Virus record (IMG/VR): IMGVR_UViG_3300042544_003106 | Span: 1-36,248 of that record | Direction: 5' to 3' (one strand) | Length of the DNA: 36,248 nt | From: a virus | Shown: piece by piece, positions 24,353 through 30,842 of the stretch | How the letters are laid out: each line of letters begins with the position of its first letter | How positions within the stretch are numbered: the stretch's first letter is position 1 | The notes under the pieces: generated by a model | Seen by the model: the letters and a program-made list of their open reading frames with translations, nothing else | The model's database searches: none | What the model was told of the DNA's origin: nothing | Translations under genes and position numbers: made by a program

Positions 24353-24404
24353 CCCTTTCCCGTCACCTCACACCCACGCCACCACCACCCACGCCACCGC
24401 CCCC

Positions 24405-24692
24405 ATGAGCCAAGACGAACTCCACCGCCTCGCCAACGCCGACACCCCGGAGCCCATCCAAGTCCCCAACACCTGGCAAGGCCTCATCGTCTGGGCCCTT
24501 GCCCGTTTTGGAGTTGGCATCGCCGTCGCCGGCGTCTTCGGCTGGGGCATCGTCCACGTTTATTCGGACATGCGTGCCGACCGCGAGCAGCTCCTCGGCG
24601 CCTACAAGGACGCGATCCAGGTCATGCAGTCCGTCGCCCAGAAGCTCGAAGCCCAGACCGACGCCATCGAGGACCTCTCCCGCCGGCCTTGA
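24405..24692 (+). CDS. Putative holin
   Basis: This protein of 95 residues has a polar N-terminus, one strong transmembrane segment (GLIVWALARFGVGIAVAGVF, continuing to about residue 50) and a charged helical C-terminus with coiled-coil pattern (IQVMQSVAQKLEAQTDAIED). That is the layout of class III and BhlA/XhlA-like holins. Its place directly after the endolysin supports the call. It could also be an i-spanin. The 52-base gap before it is almost free of G and contains CACCCACGCCACC twice. Confidence 0.6.
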   Translation: MSQDELHRLANADTPEPIQVPNTWQGLIVWALARFGVGIAVAGVFGWGIVHVYSDMRADREQLLGAYKDAIQVMQSVAQKLEAQTDAIEDLSRRP

Positions 24693-24696
24693 CCAT

Positions 24697-24714
24697 TTTG
24701 TTGGCGTCAACAAA
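24697..24714. promoter_or_regulatory. Inverted repeat after the lysis genes
   Basis: A perfect palindrome, TTTGTTG-GCGT-CAACAAA, lies five bases after the holin stop in the otherwise non-coding 24693-24893. It may be a weak terminator for the lysis operon or an integrase/excisionase arm-binding site. A close second copy was not seen nearby. Confidence 0.4.
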
Positions 24715-24824
24715 TTGATCCTTTCGACCGTCGCCGCCACGCCTCTCCACGATGCGAACCAGGGCGGCGCTTTCATCGGAACCCCATCGGACATCCATGG
24801 CACAATCCTTGCCAAATCAACCAT

Positions 24825-24854
24825 TGGAGTCAGGTTCGATTCCTGTCGGGACTA
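24825..24854 (+). other. Candidate attP core resembling a tRNA 3' end
   Basis: The stretch TCAGG-TTCGATT-CCTGT is a near-perfect tRNA T-arm (four pairs plus one mismatch). It is followed by seven bases CGGGACT and an A, like the 3' acceptor strand and discriminator of a tRNA. No matching 5' half exists upstream, so this is not a full tRNA gene. It sits 40 bases beyond the end of the integrase gene. Temperate phages often carry such a 3' tRNA copy as attP and restore the host tRNA after integration. Confidence 0.5.
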
Positions 24855-24866
24855 CTTCCTTTAAGA

Positions 24867-24898
24867 CCTGACAAGGGCGAATTCCCCGTCAAATCAGG
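24867..24898 (-). terminator. Hairpin at the end of the integrase gene
   Basis: CCTGA and TCAGG form the outer stem and GACAAGGG/CCCCGTC pairs form the imperfect inner stem around CGAATT. It overlaps the integrase stop codon and may end leftward transcription or act as part of the attachment region. Confidence 0.4.
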
Positions 24899-26141
24899 CA
24901 CCCGCCGCCCGAGCGACCCCTTGCGCTCCACTGTCCAGCCCTCTGGAAATCGGATCAAATCGGATCATTCCCGGGCGCAGGCCAAACCACTCGGCACCCT
25001 CTTCCGAGGTCCGTGGATTATGGTAATGCCGGCGGAGCATGGTCTCCGATGTCCCCATCTCCTCGGCCACCTGGGGGAGGTTCCGAAGCACCGCATTCCG
25101 CATGGAACCGTAGGAGTGACGCAGCGCGTCTTGCGGCCAGCCGTCCTTGAAGACCACCTTGCCGAGTCGCAGCGTCTCCCCGGCTTCCGTCGGATTCACT
25201 CCGCACACCGCTCCCACCATCCCGGGACGGATCCCCGCCCACTCCAGCCAAGCCCGCGCCGCGGGTAGCAGAGGGATATGCCTCGGCGTGTTGATCTTCG
25301 AGACCTCGGCCGGCAGCCGGATCACGTTGAATTGCCAGTCGATCTCCTCACACCGCAACCCGCGTTTCCCTCGCCGCGTCTTCACCTTCCCCATCACTGG
25401 GGAAATCTCTTCCGGCCGCAACCCGCAGAACGCGCCCAGCACCACCCAGGGGCGCCACTCGACCCCTACCTTGGCCAGCACGGCCAGCACCTCGCCCGAC
25501 GTCAGGACGCGCCGCTCGCACGGCTCGAGATCGACCCGCGGCAGCTTCTCGGCCGGCGTCACTTCCTTCGGGAAAATCCCGTCGCGCACGCACCAGTTCC
25601 AGAAGGCCACCAGGTTGCCCCGGCATTCGTTTCGCGTCTTGCCGCTCCGCTCACCCACCCTGGCCTGCCACCAAGCCGTCAGATCGCCGTCCGTGACATC
25701 CGTGACGCTCCGGCCGGCGAACGCCTTGGCCAGTGCCTCCAGATCCCGCCGGACGTTCGACAAGTGCCTCGTCGCCCCGCCTTTCTGGGCCTCCTTGAAA
25801 TCCATGAACCGCTCGACGCTGGCCACAATCTCCGCCGACTTCCGCCGGCTCGCCAGAAAACCCAGCACCGCGGCCCGATCCGCTTCCGTGGAAAGCCGGT
25901 GGACCTCCTGCAGGTACCGCCGCGCGGCTGGGTCCAGCCCGCTCCACACCAGCCCCCCGGCATCGATCTCCCCCAGCTTCTTCCAAGCCGCCTCTTCCGC
26001 CGCTTTCTTCGTCGTCCGCGTCACATACCGCCACGGCTCGCCCTCCCGCTCCCTCCACCCGAATCGCCAGCCGTCCCCGTAGGGATAGACCGTCAGATGG
26101 GAATTCCCTCGACGAACGACCGATCTTTTTTTAGCGCTCAT
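24894..26141 (-). CDS. int: Tyrosine recombinase (phage integrase)
   Basis: This protein of 415 residues catalyses integration and excision of the phage. There is an N-terminal arm-binding-like part (VYPYGDGWRFGWRERE), a SAM-like core-binding domain around residues 95-185 and a catalytic domain after 205. Visible catalytic residues are Arg242 (CGLRPEEI), Lys282 in the beta-hairpin, Arg341-His342 (ALRHSYGS) and the nucleophile Tyr373 (RRHYHNP). The first His of the HxxR box is replaced by Asp338. I chose the ATG at 26141 because AGGGGGA lies seven bases upstream; the longer frame from 26192 is less likely. It is one of only two minus-strand genes and is divergent from the gene at 26158. Confidence 0.92.
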   Translation of the reverse strand: MSAKKRSVVRRGNSHLTVYPYGDGWRFGWREREGEPWRYVTRTTKKAAEEAAWKKLGEIDAGGLVWSGLDPAARRYLQEVHRLSTEADRAAVLGFLASRRKSAEIVASVERFMDFKEAQKGGATRHLSNVRRDLEALAKAFAGRSVTDVTDGDLTAWWQARVGERSGKTRNECRGNLVAFWNWCVRDGIFPKEVTPAEKLPRVDLEPCERRVLTSGEVLAVLAKVGVEWRPWVVLGAFCGLRPEEISPVMGKVKTRRGKRGLRCEEIDWQFNVIRLPAEVSKINTPRHIPLLPAARAWLEWAGIRPGMVGAVCGVNPTEAGETLRLGKVVFKDGWPQDALRHSYGSMRNAVLRNLPQVAEEMGTSETMLRRHYHNPRTSEEGAEWFGLRPGMIRFDPISRGLDSGAQGVARAAGA

Positions 26142-26157
26142 GACATTCCCCCTGGGT

Positions 26158-26424
26158 ATGAAAAAATTCTTCACTGTCTTCGGCGTTGCCACCTTGGCCC
26201 TTTACTTCACGGGCTTCCTCTCTTTTGGCTCCTGGCAAGCAGCAGGACTTTCCCTCGGAAGCCTCGCAATTCTTTCCCTCGGCCTCGGCCTCGCATTGAA
26301 CAGAGAGTCTTCCAAGCTCCGCAAACGAGCCAAGAATGACGGACGCAGCGTGACCTCGAACGAACACGACGGAATCCGTGTCTACCACCCGGACGGATCC
26401 CAGACGTTTCATCGTTATCGGTGA
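26158..26424 (+). CDS. Small two-span membrane protein between integrase and RHH genes
   Basis: This protein of 88 residues has two hydrophobic segments (FFTVFGVATLALYFTGFLSF and AAGLSLGSLAILSLGLGLAL) and a polar, basic C-terminus ending HPDGSQTFHRYR. An earlier in-frame ATG at 26140 overlaps the integrase start as CATG. Its codon use is less GC-biased than that of the late genes. Placed next to the lysogeny region and divergent from int, it could be expressed in the prophage and alter the cell envelope, for example superinfection exclusion. No family was recognised. Confidence 0.6.
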   Translation: MKKFFTVFGVATLALYFTGFLSFGSWQAAGLSLGSLAILSLGLGLALNRESSKLRKRAKNDGRSVTSNEHDGIRVYHPDGSQTFHRYR

Positions 26425-26546
26425 TAGCTCACGGAGCATCGCGCGGAACTTATTCTTTGTTAATAGTTTAAAAGAATTAAAAGCCAGAGTCGGTTTTTGA
26501 CTTTCTATCTAACAGGTTTCTGTTAGACTCCGGTAGGGGAATTGGA
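26425..26546. other. AT-rich gap between convergent genes
   Basis: These 122 bases have no gene and include one of the most AT-rich stretches in the window (26452-26490, runs such as GTTAATAGTTTAAAAGAATT). It ends in the 20-base palindrome at 26508. It lies between the end of the membrane protein gene and the end of the leftward RHH gene. A terminator, a protein-binding site or an integration-host-factor type bend are possible. Confidence 0.5.
26508..26527. promoter_or_regulatory. 20-base palindrome TCTAACAG-GTTT-CTGTTAGA
   Basis: This is a perfect 8-bp inverted repeat with a four-base spacer. It lies between the 3' ends of two convergent genes, so it may be a bidirectional terminator, although no T-run follows on the plus strand. 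Its symmetry also fits an operator. Confidence 0.5.
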
Positions 26547-26780
26547 TCACGCGGCGGGCGACCTCTTTGCTGAAAAGGATTCCGCCGTAGGCTTCGCGGC
26601 ATCCACCACCGCGCCCGGAATGTTCCAGTTGATCCGGCGGAGATCCTCAAACCCGATCTTCATCGCGAGCCGCATCACGTCGGCCTTGGATAGGCCGGTA
26701 AGACGCGCCGCTTCTTCGATTTTCGCTTCCAGATCCGGCTCGATCCGGATGGGAACTGGGCTGCTTTTGTCTTTGGCCAT
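26547..26780 (-). CDS. Ribbon-helix-helix DNA-binding protein (leftward)
   Basis: This protein of 77 residues has an Arc/MetJ/CopG-like RHH core: strand PVPIRIEPDLEAKIEEAAR, then LTGLSKADVMRLAMKIGFED. The start at 26780 gives the usual short N-terminus before the DNA-contacting strand. An upstream frame to 26858 lacks support and overlaps the operator. It is divergent from a second RHH gene (26858), with a perfect palindrome between them. In an Arc/Mnt-type arrangement one would be the lysogenic repressor and the other its antagonist. No Shine-Dalgarno is present. Confidence 0.8.
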   Translation of the reverse strand: MAKDKSSPVPIRIEPDLEAKIEEAARLTGLSKADVMRLAMKIGFEDLRRINWNIPGAVVDAAKPTAESFSAKRSPAA

Positions 26781-26830
26781 AGGGGAGTAAATCACTTTGT
26801 AGAGGATTGCGCTACATTTTTCTTGTGATC

Positions 26831-26847
26831 GTATACGAAACGTATAC
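26831..26847. promoter_or_regulatory. Operator palindrome GTATACG-AAA-CGTATAC
   Basis: This perfect 17-base inverted repeat lies in the 77-base gap between the two divergent RHH genes, eleven bases before the rightward start. RHH proteins bind such short palindromes as dimers of dimers. It overlaps probable -10 elements for both directions (TATAC on either strand). It is the obvious binding site for one or both proteins. Confidence 0.75.
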
Positions 26848-26857
26848 ATTTCCCTCA

Positions 26858-27064
26858 ATGAGCAAGCGCGCCCACGCCAACAAGCCCTCCACCGCCCCCG
26901 CCGATAAAGTCGTTCACCTCCGCATCCCGGGCGACCTCGACACCAAGGCCGCCGAAGTCGCCGCCAAGGTGAAGCTCAAGAAGCCCGACGCCATGCGCCT
27001 CGCGATGGACCGCGGCCTCGACATCCTCCGCGATCAACTTTCCAGCGCGGCACCCGCCGCCTGA
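26858..27064 (+). CDS. Ribbon-helix-helix DNA-binding protein (rightward)
   Basis: This protein of 68 residues has a basic, Pro/Ala-rich N-terminus, the RHH strand KVVHLRIPGDLDTKAAEVAA, then KVKLKKPDAMRLAMDRGLDIL. The second helix (DAMRLAMDRGLDIL) is closely similar to that of the leftward protein (DVMRLAMKIGFEDL), so the two are probably related. I chose ATG 26858; the frame upstream from 26807 runs through the operator. It heads the rightward early region and is the likely Cro-like or repressor partner in the switch. Confidence 0.8.
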   Translation: MSKRAHANKPSTAPADKVVHLRIPGDLDTKAAEVAAKVKLKKPDAMRLAMDRGLDILRDQLSSAAPAA

Positions 27065-27070
27065 CCCCTT

Positions 27071-27134
27071 TCACCCGGCCGGCCGTCGCGACCTGGGGAG
27101 GAACAGCGACGACGATTTCATCCCGGCCGGGTGA
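27071..27134 (+). ncRNA. Long nested hairpin before the early operon
   Basis: A perfect 12-bp inverted repeat (TCACCCGGCCGG / CCGGCCGGGTGA) encloses a second stem (CGTCGC / GCGACG) and an internal GGGGAGGA. It lies in the 107-base gap after the rightward RHH gene. It could be a terminator, an antiterminator-type loader or a small RNA. There is no T-run. Confidence 0.4.
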
Positions 27135-27171
27135 TCCCTCCTCCCCACCCAATCCCAACCCGTTCCTTCCC

Positions 27172-27474
27172 ATGAATCCAATCGAAGCATCGCTCCGCGC
27201 TCTTTCCCACAACACCGGGAACGCCCTGGCCGAACAAGACAAGCAGGCCACCGCACCGGCACCGATCCCCGCGCCCCCTGCCGTCCCGCTCCACCTCGGC
27301 CCCGCCTTCTTCAAGGACCTCGAAGCCGTCACCCTGCTCCTTGAGTGCGACCCCAAGCCCGTCTGGCTCCGCGCAGCCGCGTCGGAACTTGAGACCATGG
27401 CCAACTACCTCCGCACCGTGGCCGCCGCCCGCGAACAGGCCGCTGCCCGCGGCAACCAAGAGGCCCAGCCATGA
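27172..27474 (+). CDS. Hypothetical early protein
   Basis: This protein of 100 residues has an Ala/Pro-rich centre (APAPIPAPPAVP) followed by a helical C-terminus (FFKDLEAVTLLLECDPKPVW, then ELETMANYLRTVAA). It has no signal peptide or membrane segment. It opens a run of genes linked by ATGA overlaps that continues to 28287. No family was recognised. Confidence 0.65.
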   Translation: MNPIEASLRALSHNTGNALAEQDKQATAPAPIPAPPAVPLHLGPAFFKDLEAVTLLLECDPKPVWLRAAASELETMANYLRTVAAAREQAAARGNQEAQP

Positions 27475-27752
27475 ACCTCTCCCCCGCCGAGACCGAAGCC
27501 GTCAAGCGGGCCGCCGCCGCGGAGATCGCCGACCGCTTCTTCGCCGGCATCGACATCGACGAGCTGAACACGATGGAGCTTTCCACCTGCGCCTCCTTCC
27601 TCGGCATCCCCGTCGATCGCGCCGCCAAGCTCCTCCCCTACGTCGAAGTCGGTCCCCGCTCCCGCCGCGTCACCCTGGCCGACTACAAGGCCTACCTCGC
27701 CGAGAACACCCGCAACCAAGCAGCCAAGCGCAACCTCCCCAAATCCGCATGA
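27471..27752 (+). CDS. HTH excisionase-like protein
   Basis: This protein of 93 residues carries a MerR/AlpA-type helix-turn-helix pattern: MELSTCASFLGIPVDRAAKL, then a wing and recognition part VGPRSRRVTLADYKAYLAEN. That resembles phage excisionases (recombination directionality factors), which bend attachment-site DNA and steer the integrase to excision. Its early position, opposite to the leftward integrase gene, suits that job. A transcription regulator is the alternative. Its start overlaps the previous stop (ATGA). Confidence 0.6.
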   Translation: MNLSPAETEAVKRAAAAEIADRFFAGIDIDELNTMELSTCASFLGIPVDRAAKLLPYVEVGPRSRRVTLADYKAYLAENTRNQAAKRNLPKSA

Positions 27753-28096
27753 AAGCCCGCCGCCCTGTCTCCACCGTCACCGACTACCGCAAGGCCCCGC
27801 CCACTGCGGGGCCAGCCCGCACCACTGGAGCGCCCGCCGGCGCGACCAGGGGCGGCAGCGTCACCAGCACCGTGGACCGCCCGAACAACGCCGACGCCCA
27901 CGACCGCGAGGCCCGCGCCCTTGGCAAGCAGACCCTTATCGCCGCCGCGGAAGACCTCTGCCGCCGCATCCTCCCCGCCCGGCCGGCCTACAAGACCGAC
28001 GAAGGCCGGGAAGCCGCCTGGATCATGGGCCGCAAGGCTGCCCTCCTCCGCGAGATCCGCCGCCGCGGCCTCACCTCCAGCGACCGCATGCCATGA
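27749..28096 (+). CDS. Hypothetical early protein
   Basis: This protein of 115 residues has a disordered, Pro/Ala/Gly-rich N-terminal half (KAPPTAGPARTTGAPAGATR) and a helical, basic C-terminal half (TLIAAAEDLCRRILPARPAY, then GRKAALLREIRRRG). No family was recognised. It is coupled to both neighbours by ATGA overlaps. Confidence 0.65.
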   Translation: MKARRPVSTVTDYRKAPPTAGPARTTGAPAGATRGGSVTSTVDRPNNADAHDREARALGKQTLIAAAEDLCRRILPARPAYKTDEGREAAWIMGRKAALLREIRRRGLTSSDRMP

Positions 28097-28287
28097 GTGA
28101 CATCGAACTCTGGACCGATGCCGGCGCATGGCTCCCGCCCTCGCCCCGCTGCGTCCTCGCCACCGATGGCGAGACCCACTTCATCGCCACCTGGGACGGC
28201 CACGAATGGGCCAATGCCTGGACTGACGAACCGATCGACAGCGTCGTCACCCACTGGATGGAACTCCCTGAACCGCCTGAAGTATGA
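28093..28287 (+). CDS. DUF551-like small protein
   Basis: This protein of 64 residues ends in THWMELPEPPEV, close to the VTHWMPLPxPP ending of DUF551 phage proteins. The middle (VLATDGETHFIATWDGHEW) also fits that family's strand pattern. DUF551 members are found in early regions of many phages and have no known function. It is coupled to both neighbours by ATGA overlaps. Confidence 0.7.
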   Translation: MSDIELWTDAGAWLPPSPRCVLATDGETHFIATWDGHEWANAWTDEPIDSVVTHWMELPEPPEV

Positions 28288-28487
28288 AACTCCTCGCCTT
28301 CCTCGCCCTCTGCCTCGCCTCCGTTGCCCTGGTCGGCCTGTTCGCCTTCGCCATCGCCGGCATGCCCGGCTGGGCAATCGGATCCGGCTGCACCGTCGCC
28401 TGGTCCCTGCTCGTCGCGTCCCGCGAAACGGATGCCGCCCGCACCGATGCCGAATGGAACGACGCCCGCCGCCACCCGCGCCTCTGA
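28284..28487 (+). CDS. Small membrane protein
   Basis: This protein of 67 residues has two hydrophobic segments (FLALCLASVALVGLFAFAIA and GWAIGSGCTVAWSLLVA) and a charged C-terminus (DAARTDAEWNDARRHP). The start overlaps the previous stop as ATGA. It lies among soluble early genes. The function is unknown; inhibitors of host membrane processes or superinfection-exclusion proteins can look like this. Confidence 0.6.
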   Translation: MKLLAFLALCLASVALVGLFAFAIAGMPGWAIGSGCTVAWSLLVASRETDAARTDAEWNDARRHPRL

Positions 28488-28491
28488 TCCC

Positions 28492-28962
28492 ATGACGATC
28501 ATCCTCCCCATCCCCGACCGCCGCATCTCGCCGAACGCCCAGCGCGGCCAGTCGAAGTTCGCCGCATTCAAGAAGTCCCGGCTGATCAAGGTCCACCGAA
28601 CCCGAGCCCGCCTCCTCACCCTCGAGGCCATCGGCACCCTCTACCACGCCCAGGGCCGCCCCGTCCCCGCCTTCACCGGCTACACCCTCGCCCACTTCTT
28701 CCCCACCGCCGCCTGGCGGGATGACGACAACGCCGACGCCGCCTGCAAGGCCTACCGCGACGGCATCGCCGACGCCCTCGGCATGGATGACCGCCAGCTC
28801 CCCAAGCTCGCCCTCTCCACCCGCGACAAGGACGCCGATCGCCCGCGCGTCGAGATCACCCTCCACACCCTTTCCAGCTCCCCGCTTCCGCCGGCTCCTT
28901 CACGGGACAGCATGGTCGGCGGCAGCGGGACCCTTACCCCGAACCCGACCCGAACCCCATGA
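28492..28962 (+). CDS. RusA-like Holliday junction resolvase
   Basis: This protein of 156 residues shows the RusA-type core: an N-terminal strand with PIPDRRISPNAQRG, then WRDDDNADAACKAYRDGIAD followed by ALGMDDRQLPKLAL, which carries the acidic metal-binding residues of the family (D in DDN, D in MDD). The enzyme cuts branched DNA during replication and recombination so that it can be packaged. The C-terminal 30 residues (Ser/Pro/Thr-rich) look like an unstructured extension. The stop overlaps the next ATG. Confidence 0.75.
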   Translation: MTIILPIPDRRISPNAQRGQSKFAAFKKSRLIKVHRTRARLLTLEAIGTLYHAQGRPVPAFTGYTLAHFFPTAAWRDDDNADAACKAYRDGIADALGMDDRQLPKLALSTRDKDADRPRVEITLHTLSSSPLPPAPSRDSMVGGSGTLTPNPTRTP

Positions 28963-29243
28963 CCGCCACCACCATCACCCAGGCCCTTCACCGTGCCCGG
29001 AAAGCCAAGATCAACCGGCTCTCCGACCTCCTCGCCCTCATCCACCTGGCCGGCGTCAAGCACGCCACTGCCACCAACCTCGCGGCGGAGAGCGGAGTCA
29101 GCACCGCCGCCGCCACCCAGCTCATCGACAGGCTCGCCGACAGCGGCCTCGTCAACCGGCACCACGACACCCTCGACCGCCGCCTCGTCCTCACCGCCAT
29201 CACGGCCAAGGGCCGCGAACTCATCACCCCCTTCCTCCCGTGA
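28959..29243 (+). CDS. Winged-helix (MarR-like) protein 1
   Basis: This protein of 94 residues has the MarR-type order: helix (LSDLLALIHLAG), then HATATNLAAESGVSTAAATQ and LIDRLADSGLVNR, then the wing with RRLVLTAITAKGRELI. It is a compact DNA-binding protein without a ligand pocket extension. It is the first of four short winged-helix proteins in the early region. The start overlaps RusA's stop and the stop overlaps the next GTG. Confidence 0.8.
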   Translation: MTATTITQALHRARKAKINRLSDLLALIHLAGVKHATATNLAAESGVSTAAATQLIDRLADSGLVNRHHDTLDRRLVLTAITAKGRELITPFLP

Positions 29244-29524
29244 AACAGCTCATTTCTAACGCCACCAACTTCCTCCTCTCTCTCCCCGAGGGCAAAGAGG
29301 GAATCAAGCCCATCCCCATGGCGGAGATCGTCCTTTCCGTCGTCGAGCCCGTCTACCGCCTCGTCAACAACCAGATGGTCAGGGAGCCCATCCTCACCGA
29401 CTTCCGCTTCACCATCGACCGGGAGGGCCTCCAGTCCCTCATCGATGACCTTATGACCACCAAAAGCAACCTCGCCGAAATCGAGGACCGCTTCGACGGC
29501 ACCCAATTCAAACTCCCCATCTGA
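29240..29524 (+). CDS. Hypothetical early protein, GTG start
   Basis: This protein of 94 residues starts at GTG within a GTGA overlap with the winged-helix gene. It has a strand-rich middle (VVEPVYRLVNNQMVREPILT) and an acidic helical C-terminus (LIDDLMTTKSNLAEIEDRFD). No family was recognised. Its place between two winged-helix genes suggests a regulatory or DNA-related function, but nothing in the sequence shows one. Confidence 0.65.
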   Translation: MKQLISNATNFLLSLPEGKEGIKPIPMAEIVLSVVEPVYRLVNNQMVREPILTDFRFTIDREGLQSLIDDLMTTKSNLAEIEDRFDGTQFKLPI

Positions 29525-29526
29525 CC

Positions 29527-29835
29527 ATGCCCTCCCCCATCGCTCCCGCCCTCGCCAACAACCGCATCGGATTCGCCCGTCGCCTGATCGCGCGCTTCCG
29601 TCAGCAGAAACAGCCGCCCTTCGCCCGCTACGGCATCGTCCTCTCCGTCGCCGAATACGGCGAGCAGGGTGCCACCGCCGCCCAGATCGCCAAGGCCATG
29701 GGGGATCCCATCATCGGCGGATCCCTCCAAAAGATTGAGGAAACGGGACTGGTCCGCCGCGTCCACGACACCCGGCCGCTCCGCTTCGTCCTCACCGAGA
29801 CAGGTGCCCGCCTCGTCAAAGACCTGACCGCATGA
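29527..29835 (+). CDS. Winged-helix protein 2
   Basis: This protein of 102 residues begins with a basic, helical N-terminus (RLIARFRQQKQPP) and has the winged-helix series YGIVLSVAEYGEQGATAAQI, AKAMGDPIIGGSLQKIEETG, LVRRVHDTRPLRFVLTETGA. The wing is easy to see between the last two strands. It shares the overall form of the genes at 28959 and 29832, and its stop overlaps the start of the latter (ATGA). It probably binds DNA. Confidence 0.75.
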   Translation: MPSPIAPALANNRIGFARRLIARFRQQKQPPFARYGIVLSVAEYGEQGATAAQIAKAMGDPIIGGSLQKIEETGLVRRVHDTRPLRFVLTETGARLVKDLTA

Positions 29836-30233
29836 CCCCTGCCCGCACCCGAGACCAGCTCCGCCGCTTGCGCCACCGCATGCAGCACCTCGAGGACACC
29901 CTCGAGGACCAGATCGACGCCACCGTGGCCGATCCCTCCGCCTACTACGCCGCCGGCCTCCGCGATCTCCTCTCCGCCTCCATCCTCCACCTCCTCCACC
30001 AGGCTGGGAACGCCGGCCTCACCGTCGAGCAGATCCGGAACTCCATCCGCTGCGAACACCCTGCCGCCTTTGATGCCTTCCAGCGCCTCCACAAGGCCGG
30101 CCTCGTCACCGATCCCCAGCGCACCACCGGCCGCGGCCGTCCCTACCTCTGGACCATCCTCCCCGCCGGCACCGCCATCGTCACCACCCCGCCCCTCCGC
30201 TGCCTCAACGTCCAGCCCATCCTCCTCGCGTGA
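29832..30233 (+). CDS. Winged-helix protein 3
   Basis: This protein of 133 residues has an N-terminal coiled-coil helix (RRLRHRMQHLEDTLEDQIDA), probably for dimerisation. A winged-helix domain follows (SASILHLLHQAGNAGLTVEQ, then AAFDAFQRLHKAGLVTDPQ and the wing RGRPYLWTILPAGTAIV). Its stop overlaps a GTG start (GTGA at 30230-30233). The target is unknown. Confidence 0.75.
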   Translation: MTPARTRDQLRRLRHRMQHLEDTLEDQIDATVADPSAYYAAGLRDLLSASILHLLHQAGNAGLTVEQIRNSIRCEHPAAFDAFQRLHKAGLVTDPQRTTGRGRPYLWTILPAGTAIVTTPPLRCLNVQPILLA

Positions 30234-30838
30234 TCCCGGAACCCTCCAAGCGACCATTCACCCACCCGCTCCCCGCGGAGGCCCTCGCCTTCTTCGTCCA
30301 CCCGGATCCCCGGCACCTCTTCCACGTCGCCTTCCGCCACCCTTTCGATGGCACCGTCATCGCCGGCAGCGCCGTCGCCATCCGTTGCCGTGCCGGCCGC
30401 GGCATCGATCCCGCCGAATACCCCGCCCCGGAACCCGATGCCCTCCGCCGCATCGATGCCCTCCCCTGGGACCGCTTTACCCACGCCGCCACCCAGCCCA
30501 AGGCCTGGCGCGGCCTCGATGACCACCGCGGCACCCTCTACGGCGACCCGCTCCTCCCCGTCCACGTCCGCACCACCCAGGGCATCCAGATCGACCGCGT
30601 CACCAAGAACGTCCGCATCTGCGGCGCGCCCATCGTCCCCCTGTCCGTCCTCCAGCTTCTCGCCCGCCTCCCTCGCATCGAGATCTACACCGCCGGCTGC
30701 ACCCTCACCGGCCCCGTCCTCTTCCGCTTCTCCGGCGGCGAAGGCATCATCCCCCACTACGGCCTCGAGAGCGGCGCCCGCTTCGAACTCCTCAAGCCCC
30801 GCGACACCACCCACGACCTCGAAGGCTTCAAATTCTGA
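30230..30838 (+). CDS. Hypothetical early protein, GTG start
   Basis: This protein of 202 residues starts at GTG in a GTGA overlap. It is a mixed alpha-beta protein with strands such as FDGTVIAGSAVAIRCRAGRG and LTGPVLFRFSGGEGIIPHYG. It has no signal peptide or membrane segment. I do not recognise a family. The repeated strand-helix pattern and the ending with a Gly-rich strand could fit a clamp-like or nucleic-acid-binding fold, but that is a guess. It ends four bases before the replication gene. Confidence 0.6.
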   Translation: MIPEPSKRPFTHPLPAEALAFFVHPDPRHLFHVAFRHPFDGTVIAGSAVAIRCRAGRGIDPAEYPAPEPDALRRIDALPWDRFTHAATQPKAWRGLDDHRGTLYGDPLLPVHVRTTQGIQIDRVTKNVRICGAPIVPLSVLQLLARLPRIEIYTAGCTLTGPVLFRFSGGEGIIPHYGLESGARFELLKPRDTTHDLEGFKF

Positions 30839-30842
30839 ACCC

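Noticed and set aside
24353-24404. C/A-rich repeats CACCCACGCCACC as a CRISPR-like or iteron array
   Set aside because: There are only two imperfect copies, without spacers, in a short leader; it fits the general C/A-rich start regions of this phage.
24801-24856. Complete tRNA gene next to the integrase
   Set aside because: Only the T-arm and the 3' acceptor strand are present; no D-arm, anticodon arm or 5' acceptor strand could be found upstream.
25278-26339. Plus-strand frame of 353 codons across the integrase gene
   Set aside because: It is antisense to a clear integrase with all catalytic residues; its Arg/Pro/His composition is a shadow signature.
26807-26857. Longer N-terminus of the rightward RHH protein
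   Set aside because: It would translate straight through the operator palindrome and adds a sequence unlike RHH proteins; ATG 26858 gives the normal length.
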